64,000 nt of DNA. Origin: Laccaria trichodermophora (taxonomy: Eukaryota; Basidiomycota; Agaricomycetes; Agaricales; Hydnangiaceae). Below are positions 25,601-37,121 of this stretch, in pieces. The number at the start of each line of letters is the position of its first letter. The stretch's first letter is position 1. Below the pieces are notes generated by a model. That model did not search any database. It was not told where the DNA came from and worked only from the letters and a program-made list of their open reading frames with translations. Location: the NCBI GenBank assembly GCA_018417955.1, contig JACTVC010000005.1:682001-746000 (forward strand), read 5' to 3'. A program made the position numbers and the translations under genes.

Positions 25601-27752
25601 TTTTTCAGGCCAAGGAGCTGCCGCAGTACAAGAGTTAATATCAACGTCCGTCTCACATCGCTCAGGTTTACAACCTTCCGCAGCCTCCCTCCTCCCTCCT
25701 AACGTTTCTTCTACCTCAGTTGCTTCTTCCCCAGAGTCGTTGTCCAAATGGACGGAAACCGTTTCCATGATCCTTTCAAATCCTATGACAGTTGACAGTA
25801 ATGGGGCACTCACTGCCCTTGGGGATCTTTTGTTCTCAAATCAATGGACAGAAGCTGCCCATGTCTGGTATTTAGTTATACAACGCCGATCAACGATAAT
25901 TATACTCACTCTCGATCTAGTTATCTTCTATCACCGCAAACATCCCCCATAGGCGGAATTGGATCTCCCTCGACGCGAATTACACTTTTAGGGGGAAAGA
26001 ACCCACTCACATATCCAAGTTTCACCAAAGACGCGGATCCATTTATACTTTCCGAAATTCTCGAATTCGCCCTTTCTCTTGTTCCTGTTACAAAAGGGCA
26101 AGAACCTTTCCATGGTTTGCCCCACCTCCAAGCATACCGATTTATCCAGGCGCTCTCTCTTGCCGAAATGGGGGACATGCAACTTGCGAATAGGTTTGTT
26201 TTTGTTTCATGGCGCCTGTTGTTTTGAGCGAATCTTATTACACTTAGGTACTGCGAGGCTATCACAACCTCGCTCGTTGGCGGATCACCGTACTATACCA
26301 CAACTTTCTTGGAACAACTTCGAGGACTTTCGGAGCGTATCATGGGTGTATCTCATGCCGGCAAGTCCGCCTCGTGGATAGGAGGAAAATTAAGCAAACC
26401 CAGCCTCGATACCATTGGTGGTTGGCTTGAAGGCCGCTTCACGAAGCTTGTTACTGGCGAAGGAGACGCGTCATCAACTTCAGAACAAGAAACTACGAAA
26501 GCCGAAAGCCGCCCTTTTTCCGGCCCGTTCGCTCACTATAGCACTATCTCCTCCACGACTCCATCTGCGAGGTCATCACCACAGCCATCTCTTGTTGATG
26601 TCAATGTCCTTCCTCCACATAGAACCGCGTCAGCGATGGCGGCAGCATCACCATACATGCACCCTCCCATTGATCGCGCTTCCTCAGCAATGGATTATAT
26701 GAGGCAGAGACCCTCTTTGGGACAGCATGCACCCGCCGCGAATGGGCTCCACTCCACCCCAACAGGCCCTGGCTTTAGAACCCATGTTCCAAACAATTGG
26801 TCTGTTTCTAGTTCTGATCTTCTAACCCCAAAGTCCCCAATCGATTCTGGTGAAAACGAAACACCTGCCGAAGAGCCATCATGGTGGGGGTCTGGATCAA
26901 CGGCTCGCACGCCGACCGCGACCACATTTATGCAGGTTGAATCGTCAACCGCTCGGGTGAGTCCAGATGGCTTCATATCTCTCATGGACAGTCAATCGTT
27001 AGCCTTCGGGCCTTCGCCACCTATAAATGCTGAAGGCCAACGAACCCAGAAGGTCCCAGACGAAGATGACGATCTTGGCCTTGGTAACTCAAAGAGAGCG
27101 ACTGGTTACAACGACCGGTCTACCCCAGCCTCGGATTCTCCCGGAGTCGAAGAGCAAACGCAGACCAGTACGTCTAGCGAATCAACAAGTGGAAGGAATC
27201 AACCGACTTCCGTACCCTCAAATGCTCCTGCAACGAATGGTTCCTGGATAAGTCGTTGGTGGAAAGGAAGCGAATCGTCACCAGGGCCGATCAAAGCTAG
27301 TCTTGGAGAAGAATCGGCATTTTACTACGACAAGGAGCAAAAACGTTGGGTCAACAAAAAAGTATGTCTTTCTCGGAGATGTCTCAAATGTTAATTAACG
27401 AATGCATCAATAGGCGAGCGGAGACGAAACACCGAAACCATCATTGCCTCCTCCCCCACCTTCTAGGGCCCAGACCGCCTCACCAGGGATGGGTAGCACC
27501 CGACATCCTATATCTGGTCCACCGACCCGTGCGGCGTCGGCAATTGACCTTAGTGCCTCCCCTCCGTCTAAAGGCCCCATACGCGTGCGGTCGAACTTGG
27601 CTCCTCCCGCCGAATCCGCGCCAAGTACACCCACTGGCTCAAGACCACCATCAGGAGGTCCCCCTATCGGAAGACCCATATCGCAAGCGTCGAAACGGAA
27701 CATACGAAACCGTTACGTTGATGTTTTCCAACAAGGGAACGGAGGTTCTTAA
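22692..27752 (+). CDS. SEC16: COPII coat assembly protein Sec16
   Basis: Large peripheral ER protein that organises ER exit sites and scaffolds Sec23/24 and Sec13/31. Order seen: an acidic N-terminus starting MNDVEAAASLFTPEE, a long disordered Pro/Ser/Tyr-rich region with a run of ten prolines, the central conserved domain PIVSFGFGGRLVTCF to about 25098 (VIKYLDGRG, LLKVMVEHDGKLVGT), the helical ACE1-type domain (INRIEDFLLRGERHQAYQYALDEKLWPHAMIIAS), and a disordered C-terminal tail ending ASKRNIRNRYVDVFQQGNGGS, typical of fungal Sec16. Four or five introns of 50-60 nt are needed, with the N-terminal one at about 22990-23044. The start at 22692 is the ATG opening the conserved acidic motif. Convergent with OST3, 72 bp apart. 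Confidence 0.93.
23409..23435 (+). repeat. (CCA)n microsatellite coding a polyproline run
   Basis: Nine to ten uninterrupted CCA units inside the SEC16 disordered region, encoding consecutive prolines. Pure codon repetition suggests slippage-prone length variation between strains. Confidence 0.9.
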
Positions 27753-27824
27753 AAGTCACTCTACTTTATATCTTTCTTTATTGTAGATATTGTTAAACAA
27801 CACAAGGCAGAAGCTTGAGAAAGC

Positions 27825-28974
27825 CTATAAAAACAATTTAAATGGATAGCCTTTTGTAAACTGTCAGAAGCGAAATCGCAGATTGTAAGGCTAAGAACTG
27901 ACCTCTATTTTTTACTCGGAAGAGAGAGAGCAAGACGGAGTATATAATCATGATGACTCCGGTCCACAGATAAACTTGAAGTCGTTGTCGTTGCGGCGAT
28001 GATTGATATGGAACAATCATGATGAGCATGAGGAAGGAAAGGGCCAGGAGACCATCTAGCAATGTTAGTACGACTTGATAATGCAAGAAGAGGACAGGGG
28101 CGTACATATGAAGGCAACAACTTGAACCTCTTGCCCGAACTGGTTTTGGTAGCCAGCAGCGATCCAATTGCCGTCAGCGCCGCTGTAGGGAGAACTTCTG
28201 ATCTGCGTGAACATGTAACCAGAGGTCATGACCAGGGAGACAATGACGGTCCCAAGAGCCCAAGACCAACGATTGAGGAATACTGAGGATATCATCCTGA
28301 GAGTGATAGCAAAGCCTAATAGTCCGATGGCGATGGTGGCCCAGCGAGCCCAATCAATGGGCTCTTGGTATGGGATTGGAATGGGGGTGTGTTTTGAAAG
28401 ATGTTCAGCGAGTGGACCGGGCTCAAAGCCACTGAAGAAGATGTCAATAGAAGCCAGGTACTTAGGAGAGAAGGACACGTACTTGGAGAAATCATATTTG
28501 GAGGGTGATAGTTTACCATTAGCAGGTTTGCGAGGTCCTTCTGCTGGGGGATAGACAAAGACGACGGGTGCTGAAGCAAGGCCGAGCTGGGGCCAAAAAA
28601 AGAATGAGGGATTTAGACAATGAAGAATGGACGTGTGTGCAGACCTTTTGGAAGACAGTTGGTCCGTCATCGAAGTCCAAGGATGCAAAGAAATGGTTGT
28701 CGCGATGTTCAGCAGGAACCTTTGACCAAACTTTTGCAACGGTATTCCAGGAGGGATCAAATTGCTGGCATGGATTACATTTGCGCCTCTTGTCGAGGGC
28801 GGTGAGTTGGATAGAGGCAGACCAAGTCCGTTTTGGAGAAGTAAGGATATCGAAAGAGGTTGCGTCTAGTTTGATGAGACCGTTACCGGCTGCTGCGAGA
28901 TTTTTGAGTTGTTGGTACTCTGAGTTTGCGAGACAGAGAGGGAGAAGAGCCAAGAGGGAGACAAGTAACCGCAT
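27825..28974 (-). CDS. OST3: Oligosaccharyltransferase subunit Ost3/Ost6
   Basis: ER subunit of the N-glycan oligosaccharyltransferase with a lumenal thioredoxin-like domain that holds nascent cysteine-containing polypeptides. The protein begins with a signal peptide (MRLLVSLLALLPLCLA), followed by the thioredoxin fold with the redox pair C66-N-P-C69, then LGLASAPVVFVYPP and four hydrophobic segments from about PIDWARWATIAIGLLGF to the C-terminus. The last exon, entered through an AAG acceptor, gives FRVKNRGYPFKLFL, the conserved Ost3 end. Four coding exons. Start codon at 28974 lies only 55 bp from that of PIK1 on the other strand. Ost3 and Ost6 cannot be told apart from this alone; I use OST3 because fungi outside the Saccharomycetes mostly have a single form. 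Confidence 0.92.
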
Positions 28975-29029
28975 TGTGAAAGAGTGAACGTACGTGTTAC
29001 GAACTAATTATTTTTATATTTTACGTCTC
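28975..29029. promoter_or_regulatory. Minimal divergent promoter, OST3 / PIK1
   Basis: Only 55 bp lie between the start codons, with one AT-rich core at about 29005-29022. Both 5' UTRs must be very short, or transcription starts within the opposite gene. Confidence 0.5.
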
Positions 29030-32000
29030 ATGTCCTCTCATGCTCTCCTTCTCCGTCTCTTCCTCTCTCCCTCTTTCTTTTCAGTTCATGTTGCCCTTCG
29101 TTATCTACTTCTCTATGCAGATAATATCGGAATAACCTACTATCTCACACGCAGGCTGCGCGACCTCAATATTCATGATTTACATGACGTATGGGGCTTT
29201 ATCTGGTACGCGGACAAGCGCTCTCTGTCTATCTCCAATCCCCACTAACACCCACAAGCCACCTTCTCATCACTCATCCAACCAAATCACGCGCTCTTGA
29301 GTCTTTCGTTGTAGACATTGCCAAGCGATCCACCCACATAGCCTTAATCGTGCGTCAAATAGCTCCCCTTCTCCATCTCAGCTTATTAATCGCGTCTACA
29401 GACCTTATGGTTCCTCCAGGCAGCCCTACAAGATCTATCTTCTCGTCGTGACTCTCAGTCCTTTGTGATATGCCAGCGCGTCTTGCATAAGTGTCACGAA
29501 ATTATCTTTAGTGATCCTCCAGCCCCTCGCCTTCTTTCGTCTTCGCCATACGCTAGCTTACATCTCCCAACATACGCACCCCGTCGCAAAATTAAACATC
29601 ACGCGGAACCTGTCTTCGTTGGTATTGGTGTTATATTGGCGGGTGCACCTGGCATGCCACAATTGGTGAACTTTACTGGACAAGTTGTAATTGAGCAAGG
29701 ACGAGCAGACGAGGAGGGCGATAACTTGCGAGGCGTCGAACCCCATGCTGACGAATTGGTCCCAAACACACCCGAGTCAATGGTGTCTCCAAGCGATCCA
29801 GGCGACGATCAAGACGCAGTCGACAGTCCGCTTAGTTCAGAAGACACCCCATCCTCTGGCCCCTCATCTAGGATTGAAAATGTGCCAAAACATAGATCGT
29901 TGACTCGCAGGCGTACGGTAGCTGGTGCCCAGACGGTACCAGCGCTCCCTCTCCATTTGCGTACCATCCGGAGATCACGAGCATCTGAGGATCCTCTAGG
30001 ACAACTTGATGTGGAGCTCAATGCAGTTCCTTATCAGTCTTCACCCTCTCTCCCTTCAGCCCGAACACCGTTACGCTCTGCGGCTTCAAATCCAGCAGAT
30101 ACCTTTTTAGAGCAATACGATCAACAATCCCAGTCCCAACTTCTACGAAGTCACTATTGTCTCTCAGAGGTCTGTGGGTTAAGTCAGCCTACTCGTACAC
30201 ATGGAATTGATTTAATTCAATAAGGTCCAATTTCTCCTGAGTTTGGAAAACATTTCCAATCGATTACTTGTCGTCCCTAGGCCTGCTCGTGTCAGCGCTC
30301 TTCGAGCGGAATTGACGGCCTTGAACCACAAGCTTCCAGCCGAGGTGAGACGCCCCAAATTGGCTGCACACTTTCCTCCAATCTCCCTTTCATTCAGGTT
30401 TGCATGCCGATGTGGTGTTCGTCCTCAGATACGCCGCATTCGCCCAATGGACGCCCCGAACCTCATCACCGAATTGTTCGAATACCACCCGGTGAAAGCG
30501 TGGTTTTGAATTCAGCAGAACGCGCACCCTACCTATTGTTGGTGGAAATCCTCACTGACGATCTAGATTTCGATCCTGGCAAGCGAAGTAACAAGGATGT
30601 GCTGAGAAAGATTGCTATAAAGGAAAGTGCGCGTAAAGGTACCGCATCTGACCTCGTCACCTTTGATCTCCTGCCCTCTTCAAGACACTCCCGGAAGTCG
30701 CGACTCCCCAAGGATGCCGATGTCGGACAGCTTGCGCATGAACGGGAAAAGCAATCTCCGCGTGTCATGGTAGCCTCCGAGCCTACTACATTGCCAGATA
30801 TATGTGTTGATGAAGAAATTGACTTGGTTGAACAACTATACGGTGCTGATAAACCCCTTCGTTCTCGAACTGCTGACCTATCCGAATCCATCGTCTTGCC
30901 TCCAACTCCCAAGAACCGAGAGCTCGACATGGCGGCCTGGGCCCGGTCATCTCCAGTTCCTTCTCCGTATCTGGACGATTCTTCGTTTTCCAGTAGACGG
31001 GCTCCAACCTCGCGAGTATTCAACTCGACCCCTTCGCCTGGGCCGACATTGAATGTACAGGAATATAGTGGTATCAACGAGGAAACACATATACTTTCGC
31101 TCGACGACTACTCGGAACGCATGAGAACGGCCGCCATTATGCTGGCTCAACTCAACGCTAGTCTCCTTCGAGATCCAGTCCCAGTTGCAAATGGGTTACC
31201 CGCGGATGATCAACGTGAGAACCTAGCACGTTCTGTATAAATTTCTGATCAACTTTTTAGAACGCCGAATGCGAGGAAGCCCTCAGAATGGAGCTACTGA
31301 GCAGCCTTCGTACCGAATGAAGCTCCATTATGTGGAAGCCGCTGCTATTCGAGATCGCATAATGAAGGAGATGTTGTCTTTGGAGGAGGAAAGGATGGAG
31401 CGTATGCGAGAGACCGACGGAGGGATTATGATGCAGAGCGGTGACGTCAGCGGAAGCCTTAAATCTGTAGAGGATGAAGGGATTATTCGTCGCGAACTGA
31501 ACAAGGTCGATCCGTCAGCCGTTGTTTTCAGTGAATCATGGGCAACCAAGAAGGTATGCATGTGCCTCGCCTATATCTATTGCATGATCACGGGCTTTGC
31601 TGTATAGAGTCGGATACGACATGCCTCTCCGTATGGCCATCTCGGTATTTTTTTCACATATGGCCGGAACTTCGCATCTGAATGGGATTTGATAGCAAAC
31701 TGGGACTGTGTCTCAATCATTGTGAAGACTGGTGGTGATTTGCGTCAGGAGCAACTTGCGGTACAACTCATACGCGAGTTTCAAGGGATTTGGGCAGAGG
31801 AAAAGTGTTCCTGTTGGGTTAAATAGTAAGCCTGCATTCGTTCTGTCTTTGCCATACTGATATTCTTTGAAGTTTTCGCATTGTGATTACAGGTAATTCA
31901 TCTGGTTTAGTAGAAACCATAACCGACGCTGTATCAATACACTCCATCAAGAAAGCGGAGTATGCTAAAAGGTTTGCTGAAGGAAGGCTTGGTCATGTAA

Positions 32001-32827
32001 CATTATTCGATCACTTCAAATCGGTGAGTTCATGCACTCCCCACTCTGCAATTTTTTAACGGCGAACTGGAGACGTATGGCGACCCATCCTCAGCAAAAT
32101 TTGCAAGAGCTCAACGGAACTTTGCCAAGTCTCTAGCAGGTGCCGTTTCCGAAGCAACACTCGTGACTGACACTGAGCATAGGGAGAAGGTTACTCCGTT
32201 GTCACCTTTCTTCTCCAGGTCAAGGATCGTCACAACGGAAACATCCTCTTGGACCGCGACGGACATCTGATTCACATTGATTTTGGGTTTATCTTGAGTA
32301 ATACCCCGGGTAATATGGGTTTTGAAGCTGCACCATTCAAATTGCCTTCTGAATACGTCGAGGTGTTGGGAGGACTTGATGGTGTTGCATATCATGAATT
32401 TAAGCGACAATTCCGTGAGGGTTTCGAAGCTACTCGAAAGCACTGTGATAGAATCATTAGTATGTGCAAGCTTTGCACAAGTGTATTTGCCGCCTCTCAT
32501 ACGCCTACTTTCCAGCACTAGTCGAACTGATGCAGAAAGGCAAGCCACATTTCAGTCAAAGCCTACCGTGACAATTGACGTCTTCCAGATTCGACGTTAC
32601 CTTGTTTCATAGCTTCCGGGGACCAAACAGCGAACCAGCTTCGTGACCGATTTCAACCCACGCTCACACACTCTTTGGTTGGAGAATACATCGATCGCTT
32701 GATTGACAGTTCTCTCGGATCACATTGGACACGACTCTACGACTCGGTATGATCCATATATCTTGCTCCCAATCGTATCTCTAATCTTTCCAATCAGTAC
32801 CAATACTATTCGCAGTCTATCCTTTGA
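29030..32827 (+). CDS. PIK1: Phosphatidylinositol 4-kinase Pik1 (PI4KB)
   Basis: Makes PI4P at the Golgi for secretion, and in yeast is activated by frequenin. The N-terminus MSSHALLLRLFLSPSFFSV, with LLLYADNIGITYYLTRRL and LITHPTKSRALESF, is the lipid-kinase-unique helical region. A Ser/Pro-rich middle follows, then the kinase: LISVIVKTGGDLRQEQLAVQLI, the catalytic KDRHNGNILLDRDGHLIHIDFGF with D-R-H-N and D-F-G, PGNMGFEAAPFKLPSEYVEVLGG, and the C-terminal GEYIDRLIDSSLGSHWTRLYDSYQYYSQSIL. The intron at 32540-32588 is read as GC-AG, joining LMQK to DSTLPCF. Several other introns interrupt the kinase domain. The start is the ATG that begins the conserved N-terminus; an earlier in-frame ATG at 28994 is possible. 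Confidence 0.93.
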
Positions 32828-32986
32828 TCTGCGTCAAGAGCGATGGATGGCGTTGGCCTAACAATAGTACTTAGATTACAGCGTCCATAAATAAAGCTAC
32901 CTCGCATCCGCCGAGTCCCCCATTCTACGAGAACAGCTTGTCATATCGATTCAAACACGAATACCACTCATAGTCTGTGGGCAAGG

Positions 32987-34825
32987 TCACCATCTGCCAG
33001 TTTCCCCATTGTAGGTGAGATGCCTACCAAAGTTTTGTGCGGAATCACACCAGCATTTCCCTTTTTTGTGTGCATCGCCTTGTGGACAGTGTTGGAATGG
33101 TTCGTGACGATAACCTAAAATTTTCCTTTCAATTGATCGATACGACGGATAAAAAAGAGAAATTTACCGATATCGTTGAAGAAATGCTGAAAAAAATGAA
33201 TCAGTAAACAAAAGCATGTTAGGGATATGGAGCATACAATTTGTTCCTTCTTGGCAAATAGAGCTGCCCCAATACTATGGACGGGAGCATCTCCCCAACG
33301 CTGGGTAGATCGTTCCATTAGCAAATATGATAGAGATGATTTTTGATGGTCATACTTCATAATAAAAACCACCTTGTTCATCTAAATGTTCGAAGAACTT
33401 TGAGTATGCTTCACCTCGCCAAAGGTCAAGGTCGCCGATTTCGAAATTGCTCCAAACTGATTTCTCCAGGTAAGAAAATCTCGCATCCTGTCCTTTCCAA
33501 AATGGACGTACAGTGGCACCGATTGTAAGTCTCTCCTCCGTCATCCGAAAGGAAGGCCATTGCATTGTCTGGCGACACTAAATTAGGGTATTTCTCTATG
33601 AAACCTGAAAAAGGAAGACGGTAAGAGAGAACTCCGCGGAAGAAGTGAATTCCCACTTTTTACTGCGTTCCAGAGTGTGGGAATGGTTGCTTCATATTCG
33701 TAGAGAGACACGGTGAAGCCTGCGTCCTACAGTTTAACGGCCAGGATCCAGAAGGAAGGTGGATATATACCATAGACTTTATTCTGGTCTTGCATGATCA
33801 AGAACGGATCATAATCGAGATCGCAGAAGAATTTGATGTCGGGCCTGTGAAGTAAAAAAAAAAGAGGTAAATGAAAGGAGGACCATAGCAATATTCAAGT
33901 ACATACTCCACTCTGTCGCATTAAAACTCAGTCAAACCGCAGATATAGGCAATAACGGGCTCACCTCCAATAATATTTGTATGGCTTCAAAAGTTCGTGT
34001 CGATAGAAGAACTAATTTTGACGGCATTCAGCATCTCGCACAGAGGGAAACAGAAATTTTCTGACACCGGAATTAAAGCGGCACATATTTCGGTATCTGA
34101 GTGCGTCATAAGGCAAAGACGGCGAGGATGAGGCAAGAAAACATACGGAACGCTGCCTGGAACGGGGTGCATGGGTTAAAAACGAAGGAAGTATGGGATC
34201 CCCACTCGCACCTCCGTAAATGACATTGTTTTTCACCATATCGTTCCGGCTCTCTGTCGCTTTCGTCTCATTAACCCACGCAGGTTGATTCCAGTGGTCA
34301 TTTGGGATGAGGCCAAATTGAACCTTGGAGTCTGTGATTTCGGACACACGACTAGAATAAAATGACGTTGTCAGCGGAGCTGGGGTGAAGTAAGATAGGG
34401 ACAGACGTCTTGAAGTCGTCACTGAAAGGTTCGTCGTTGAGGAAAACATAAGGATAATGGAACTTTTTGTTAACTCTGTCCTCCATCTGCTTCATGCTAC
34501 TGATAACACCATTGAGGTCGCCGTTTCGAGCTAGTCAATTCTCAGTCGACTCGCATGAAAAGGAGATGTGGGCAGCTTTACCGAGCATAACAATGGCAGC
34601 GTTGGCCTTGCGTCCTTGTGAACTTGCAGCATCTGGGTGAGCATAGTACTCCTCTGGTATAGGAATCTTGTAGGGTGGAATGCGGTTTTGGCTACCAGTT
34701 ATATGGTCTTTGATGTTCGATATTGAGGTTGCTCTGCCGTAGGCTTCATGGGAGAAGCTTAGGATGTAGTGCAAGCTGATGATAATTGCGAGCGCAAGAA
34801 ACAGGTAGCGCATATTCGTCATCAT
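32987..34825 (-). CDS. GT15 alpha-1,2-mannosyltransferase (KRE2/KTR family), copy A
   Basis: Golgi type II membrane enzyme adding alpha-1,2-mannose from GDP-mannose to O- and N-linked glycans. The N-terminal anchor is MRYLFLALAIIISLHYIL. Family blocks in order: [61 protein letters not shown], the metal-site region [64 protein letters not shown] and the Cys-rich end HCPQGDAHKKGKCWCD. About ten coding exons, one only 10 nt (34147-34156). The stop follows HLTYNGETGRW. A tandem paralog lies directly upstream on the same strand (copy B), 249 bp away. Copy A keeps introns before HFFNDI and before YRHEPF that copy B lacks. Confidence 0.9.
34147..34156 (-). other. 10-nt micro-exon in GT15 copy A
   Basis: Bounded by a CAG acceptor and a GTATGT donor on the minus strand. 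It joins YGG to YRNMCRF as YGG-SVP-YRNMCRF in frame. The same exon exists in copy B at 36095-36104. Confidence 0.75.
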
Positions 34826-35074
34826 CTTGAAGACGACGGCGGTGAAGAAAGTGGTGTATCCAGAGGATATATGGTCGGGGAATATGGAAAGATGCGTTGT
34901 TCACTTGGCACTCCTTTAAATAAATGCTTACACATCAAAACTCCTAGTCAATTTCTAAGTCTACTAAAAGTGCTGAGTACAGTCTATGTGTACAACGACT
35001 CATGTCGTCTTATACAAGAATTTGGAGCATAATCTATCCTCGCGCCGTTCAAAATAATGCTCGACAGGCATTGA

Positions 35075-36775
35075 TCAACACGTACCAAAGTTATCACGTG
35101 GATCACACGAACATCGACCCCGAGACCAATCATCGCCTTGTGGACAATGTTGGAAAGGGTCGTGTCGATATCCGATGTCGCGGAAAAAGTGGACTTGATC
35201 TCGTCGAGCGAATAGAGATGCAGCAATACTATGCACGGGTGCATCGCCCCATCGCTAAATTTTTTATTAGCAATTCTAACAAAAAAGACAGATTGTTAGC
35301 CGACGGACCTCATAGTAAAAACCACCTTTCGACTCTAGAAACGCAAAAAACTTCTGGTATGCTTCCCCTCTCCAAAAGTCCAAGTCGGCAATCTCAAAAT
35401 TACTCCAATCTAGGAATGCACAGTTCAGATGAGAATGGGAAAATTTTGCTAACTTACAATGGCAGAGATTGTATGTGTCACCCCCGTTGTCTGACAGGAA
35501 ATCCATTGAATTTTGAGGAGCTAGGTATTGGGGATTTTCTTTTATGAACTCTTTTTATTTTCCATCAATTCCAAGGTTGGCAAAAATAAAAAAAGCTCTT
35601 GATTTTTCACCTTTGACAGTCGCCCAAAGTGTAGGGATTGTTGCTTCCCACTCCACCAACGTTATTGTAAACCCTGTTGAATAGGGTCATGAATTTGGAC
35701 ACACAGTAGAAAAGTCGACCTCACCATACACCTTGCTATTTTGTTCCATAAATTTGAAAGGATCGTAATGAATGTCGCAGAAGAATTTGACATCAGGTCT
35801 GTTGAAGTTATAAGTCCGACAAGTATATGGTACTTGAGCGTAATGATACCGACTCAACCCTGCAAAACATGAGCAATGGTCGTGTATTAAAAATGCTTGA
35901 CTTCCGCACCTCCAGTAGTAGCGATACGGTTGCAAGAGTTCATGCTGGAAGAAGAACTATCAAGTCGGTTAGCACACCTGAAAATCTATCACTGCAGGAG
36001 ACAAACTCCAGAGTTGAAACGACACATATTCCGATATCTAGCAGAAAAAAACAAATGTTAAGAGTAGCCACTTCAGCAGGCACTATTCACTGACGGTACA
36101 CTTCCTGAAAAAAAAAAAAAAAAAGAAGTTAGACTCGCCCTTGCTGAACATCAAACTCTGATGTTATGCACCTGCGTATATAATACCTTGAGCCATCATC
36201 TTCAAACGTCCGTTCCTAGCCTTTTCTTCGTCAACCCAATCAGGTTGATACCAATGTTCTCTAGGTATTTGGCCAAAAGATATTGGGGCATCAGTAAGTA
36301 CGGATACACGCCTACGTTGATTCGTTTACACAAGGTAGCAGCATGGGTTTGTGTACTCACTGTTTGAAATCGTCTGTGAATGGCTCCTCGTTGAGCAGCA
36401 CCCACGGATATTTGTAGTGTCGGTTGAAACGGTCCTCCATTTGTCGTATACTAGATACGACACCTCCCAAATCATTGTTTCTACAAAGGAAGACGAAAGT
36501 AGCGTTGGCTCGTTGCCCAAACTCCGTCAAATTCGAATATGGGGTATGATATGGATTGGTCGTTGTGACTTGGGACAAATTGGCGATAGTTTGTTCCAAT
36601 CCAAGCCGTTGAGCTAGGTGTGACAAAGACGAAACACGGCCGTAGTCATAGAAAAAGACGCTCAAGGTATAGTGTAGGCTGATCTAAACAAAGTTTAGAG
36701 AAAAAACGAGGGAGGCGAAGAAGAGGTACACACCACGGCGACGAGGATGAGGAGAAGGTAGCGACGGGCAGACAT
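35075..36775 (-). CDS. GT15 alpha-1,2-mannosyltransferase (KRE2/KTR family), copy B
   Basis: Paralog of the neighbouring GT15 gene with the same predicted Golgi role. It starts [25 protein letters not shown] (membrane anchor), then [115 protein letters not shown] and [16 protein letters not shown], ending DNFGTC. Two introns present near the 3' end of copy A are absent here: [16 protein letters not shown] is contiguous with its exon. A 17-nt poly-T tract (minus strand) precedes the 10-nt exon at 36095-36104. Divergent from TOM40. Copies A and B differ clearly in the N-terminal stem and C-terminal end, so the duplication is not recent. Confidence 0.9.
36095..36104 (-). other. 10-nt micro-exon in GT15 copy B
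   Basis: Minus-strand exon GAAGTGTACC, preceded by a poly-T tract and CAG and followed by a GTCAGT donor. It encodes the same SVP link before YRNMCRF as in copy A. Confidence 0.75.
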
Positions 36776-37121
36776 GAGAGATAAACGCAGGTTGAAACGA
36801 AAATGGATCGAATACCCATGATGTACGGAGTAATTCTCCGAGGCCGCAGCGCTGTTGTGAAAAAGATGACGCGATGTAACGGATATCAGACAAGTGGAGT
36901 TTGAGACCGTTGCTATACGAAACACGCTTGAACTAGCCTTTCGCGCGTTTGAACATTCTCTGGAAACAAAAAGGGTTCCGTCAGTGTGGCCAAGAGAAAG
37001 TAGTAGGGATATTGAAATTAAACATGTAACTCGAAGTCCACAGTGCTATTTGTGTGTATATGTATTTGCTCTATTTTTTTACCATCCGTCACCTCTTCTT
37101 GTCTCGTCATCGTCATTCATC
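36776..37121. promoter_or_regulatory. Divergent intergenic region, GT15-B / TOM40
   Basis: 346 bp between start codons. A CT-rich stretch just before the TOM40 ATG is leader-like. I see no strong named element. Confidence 0.35.

Noticed and set aside
27782..27789. TGTAGATA, a match to the PUF element, downstream of SEC16
   Set aside because: A single copy without context is expected by chance, and its transcript strand and UTR are unproven.
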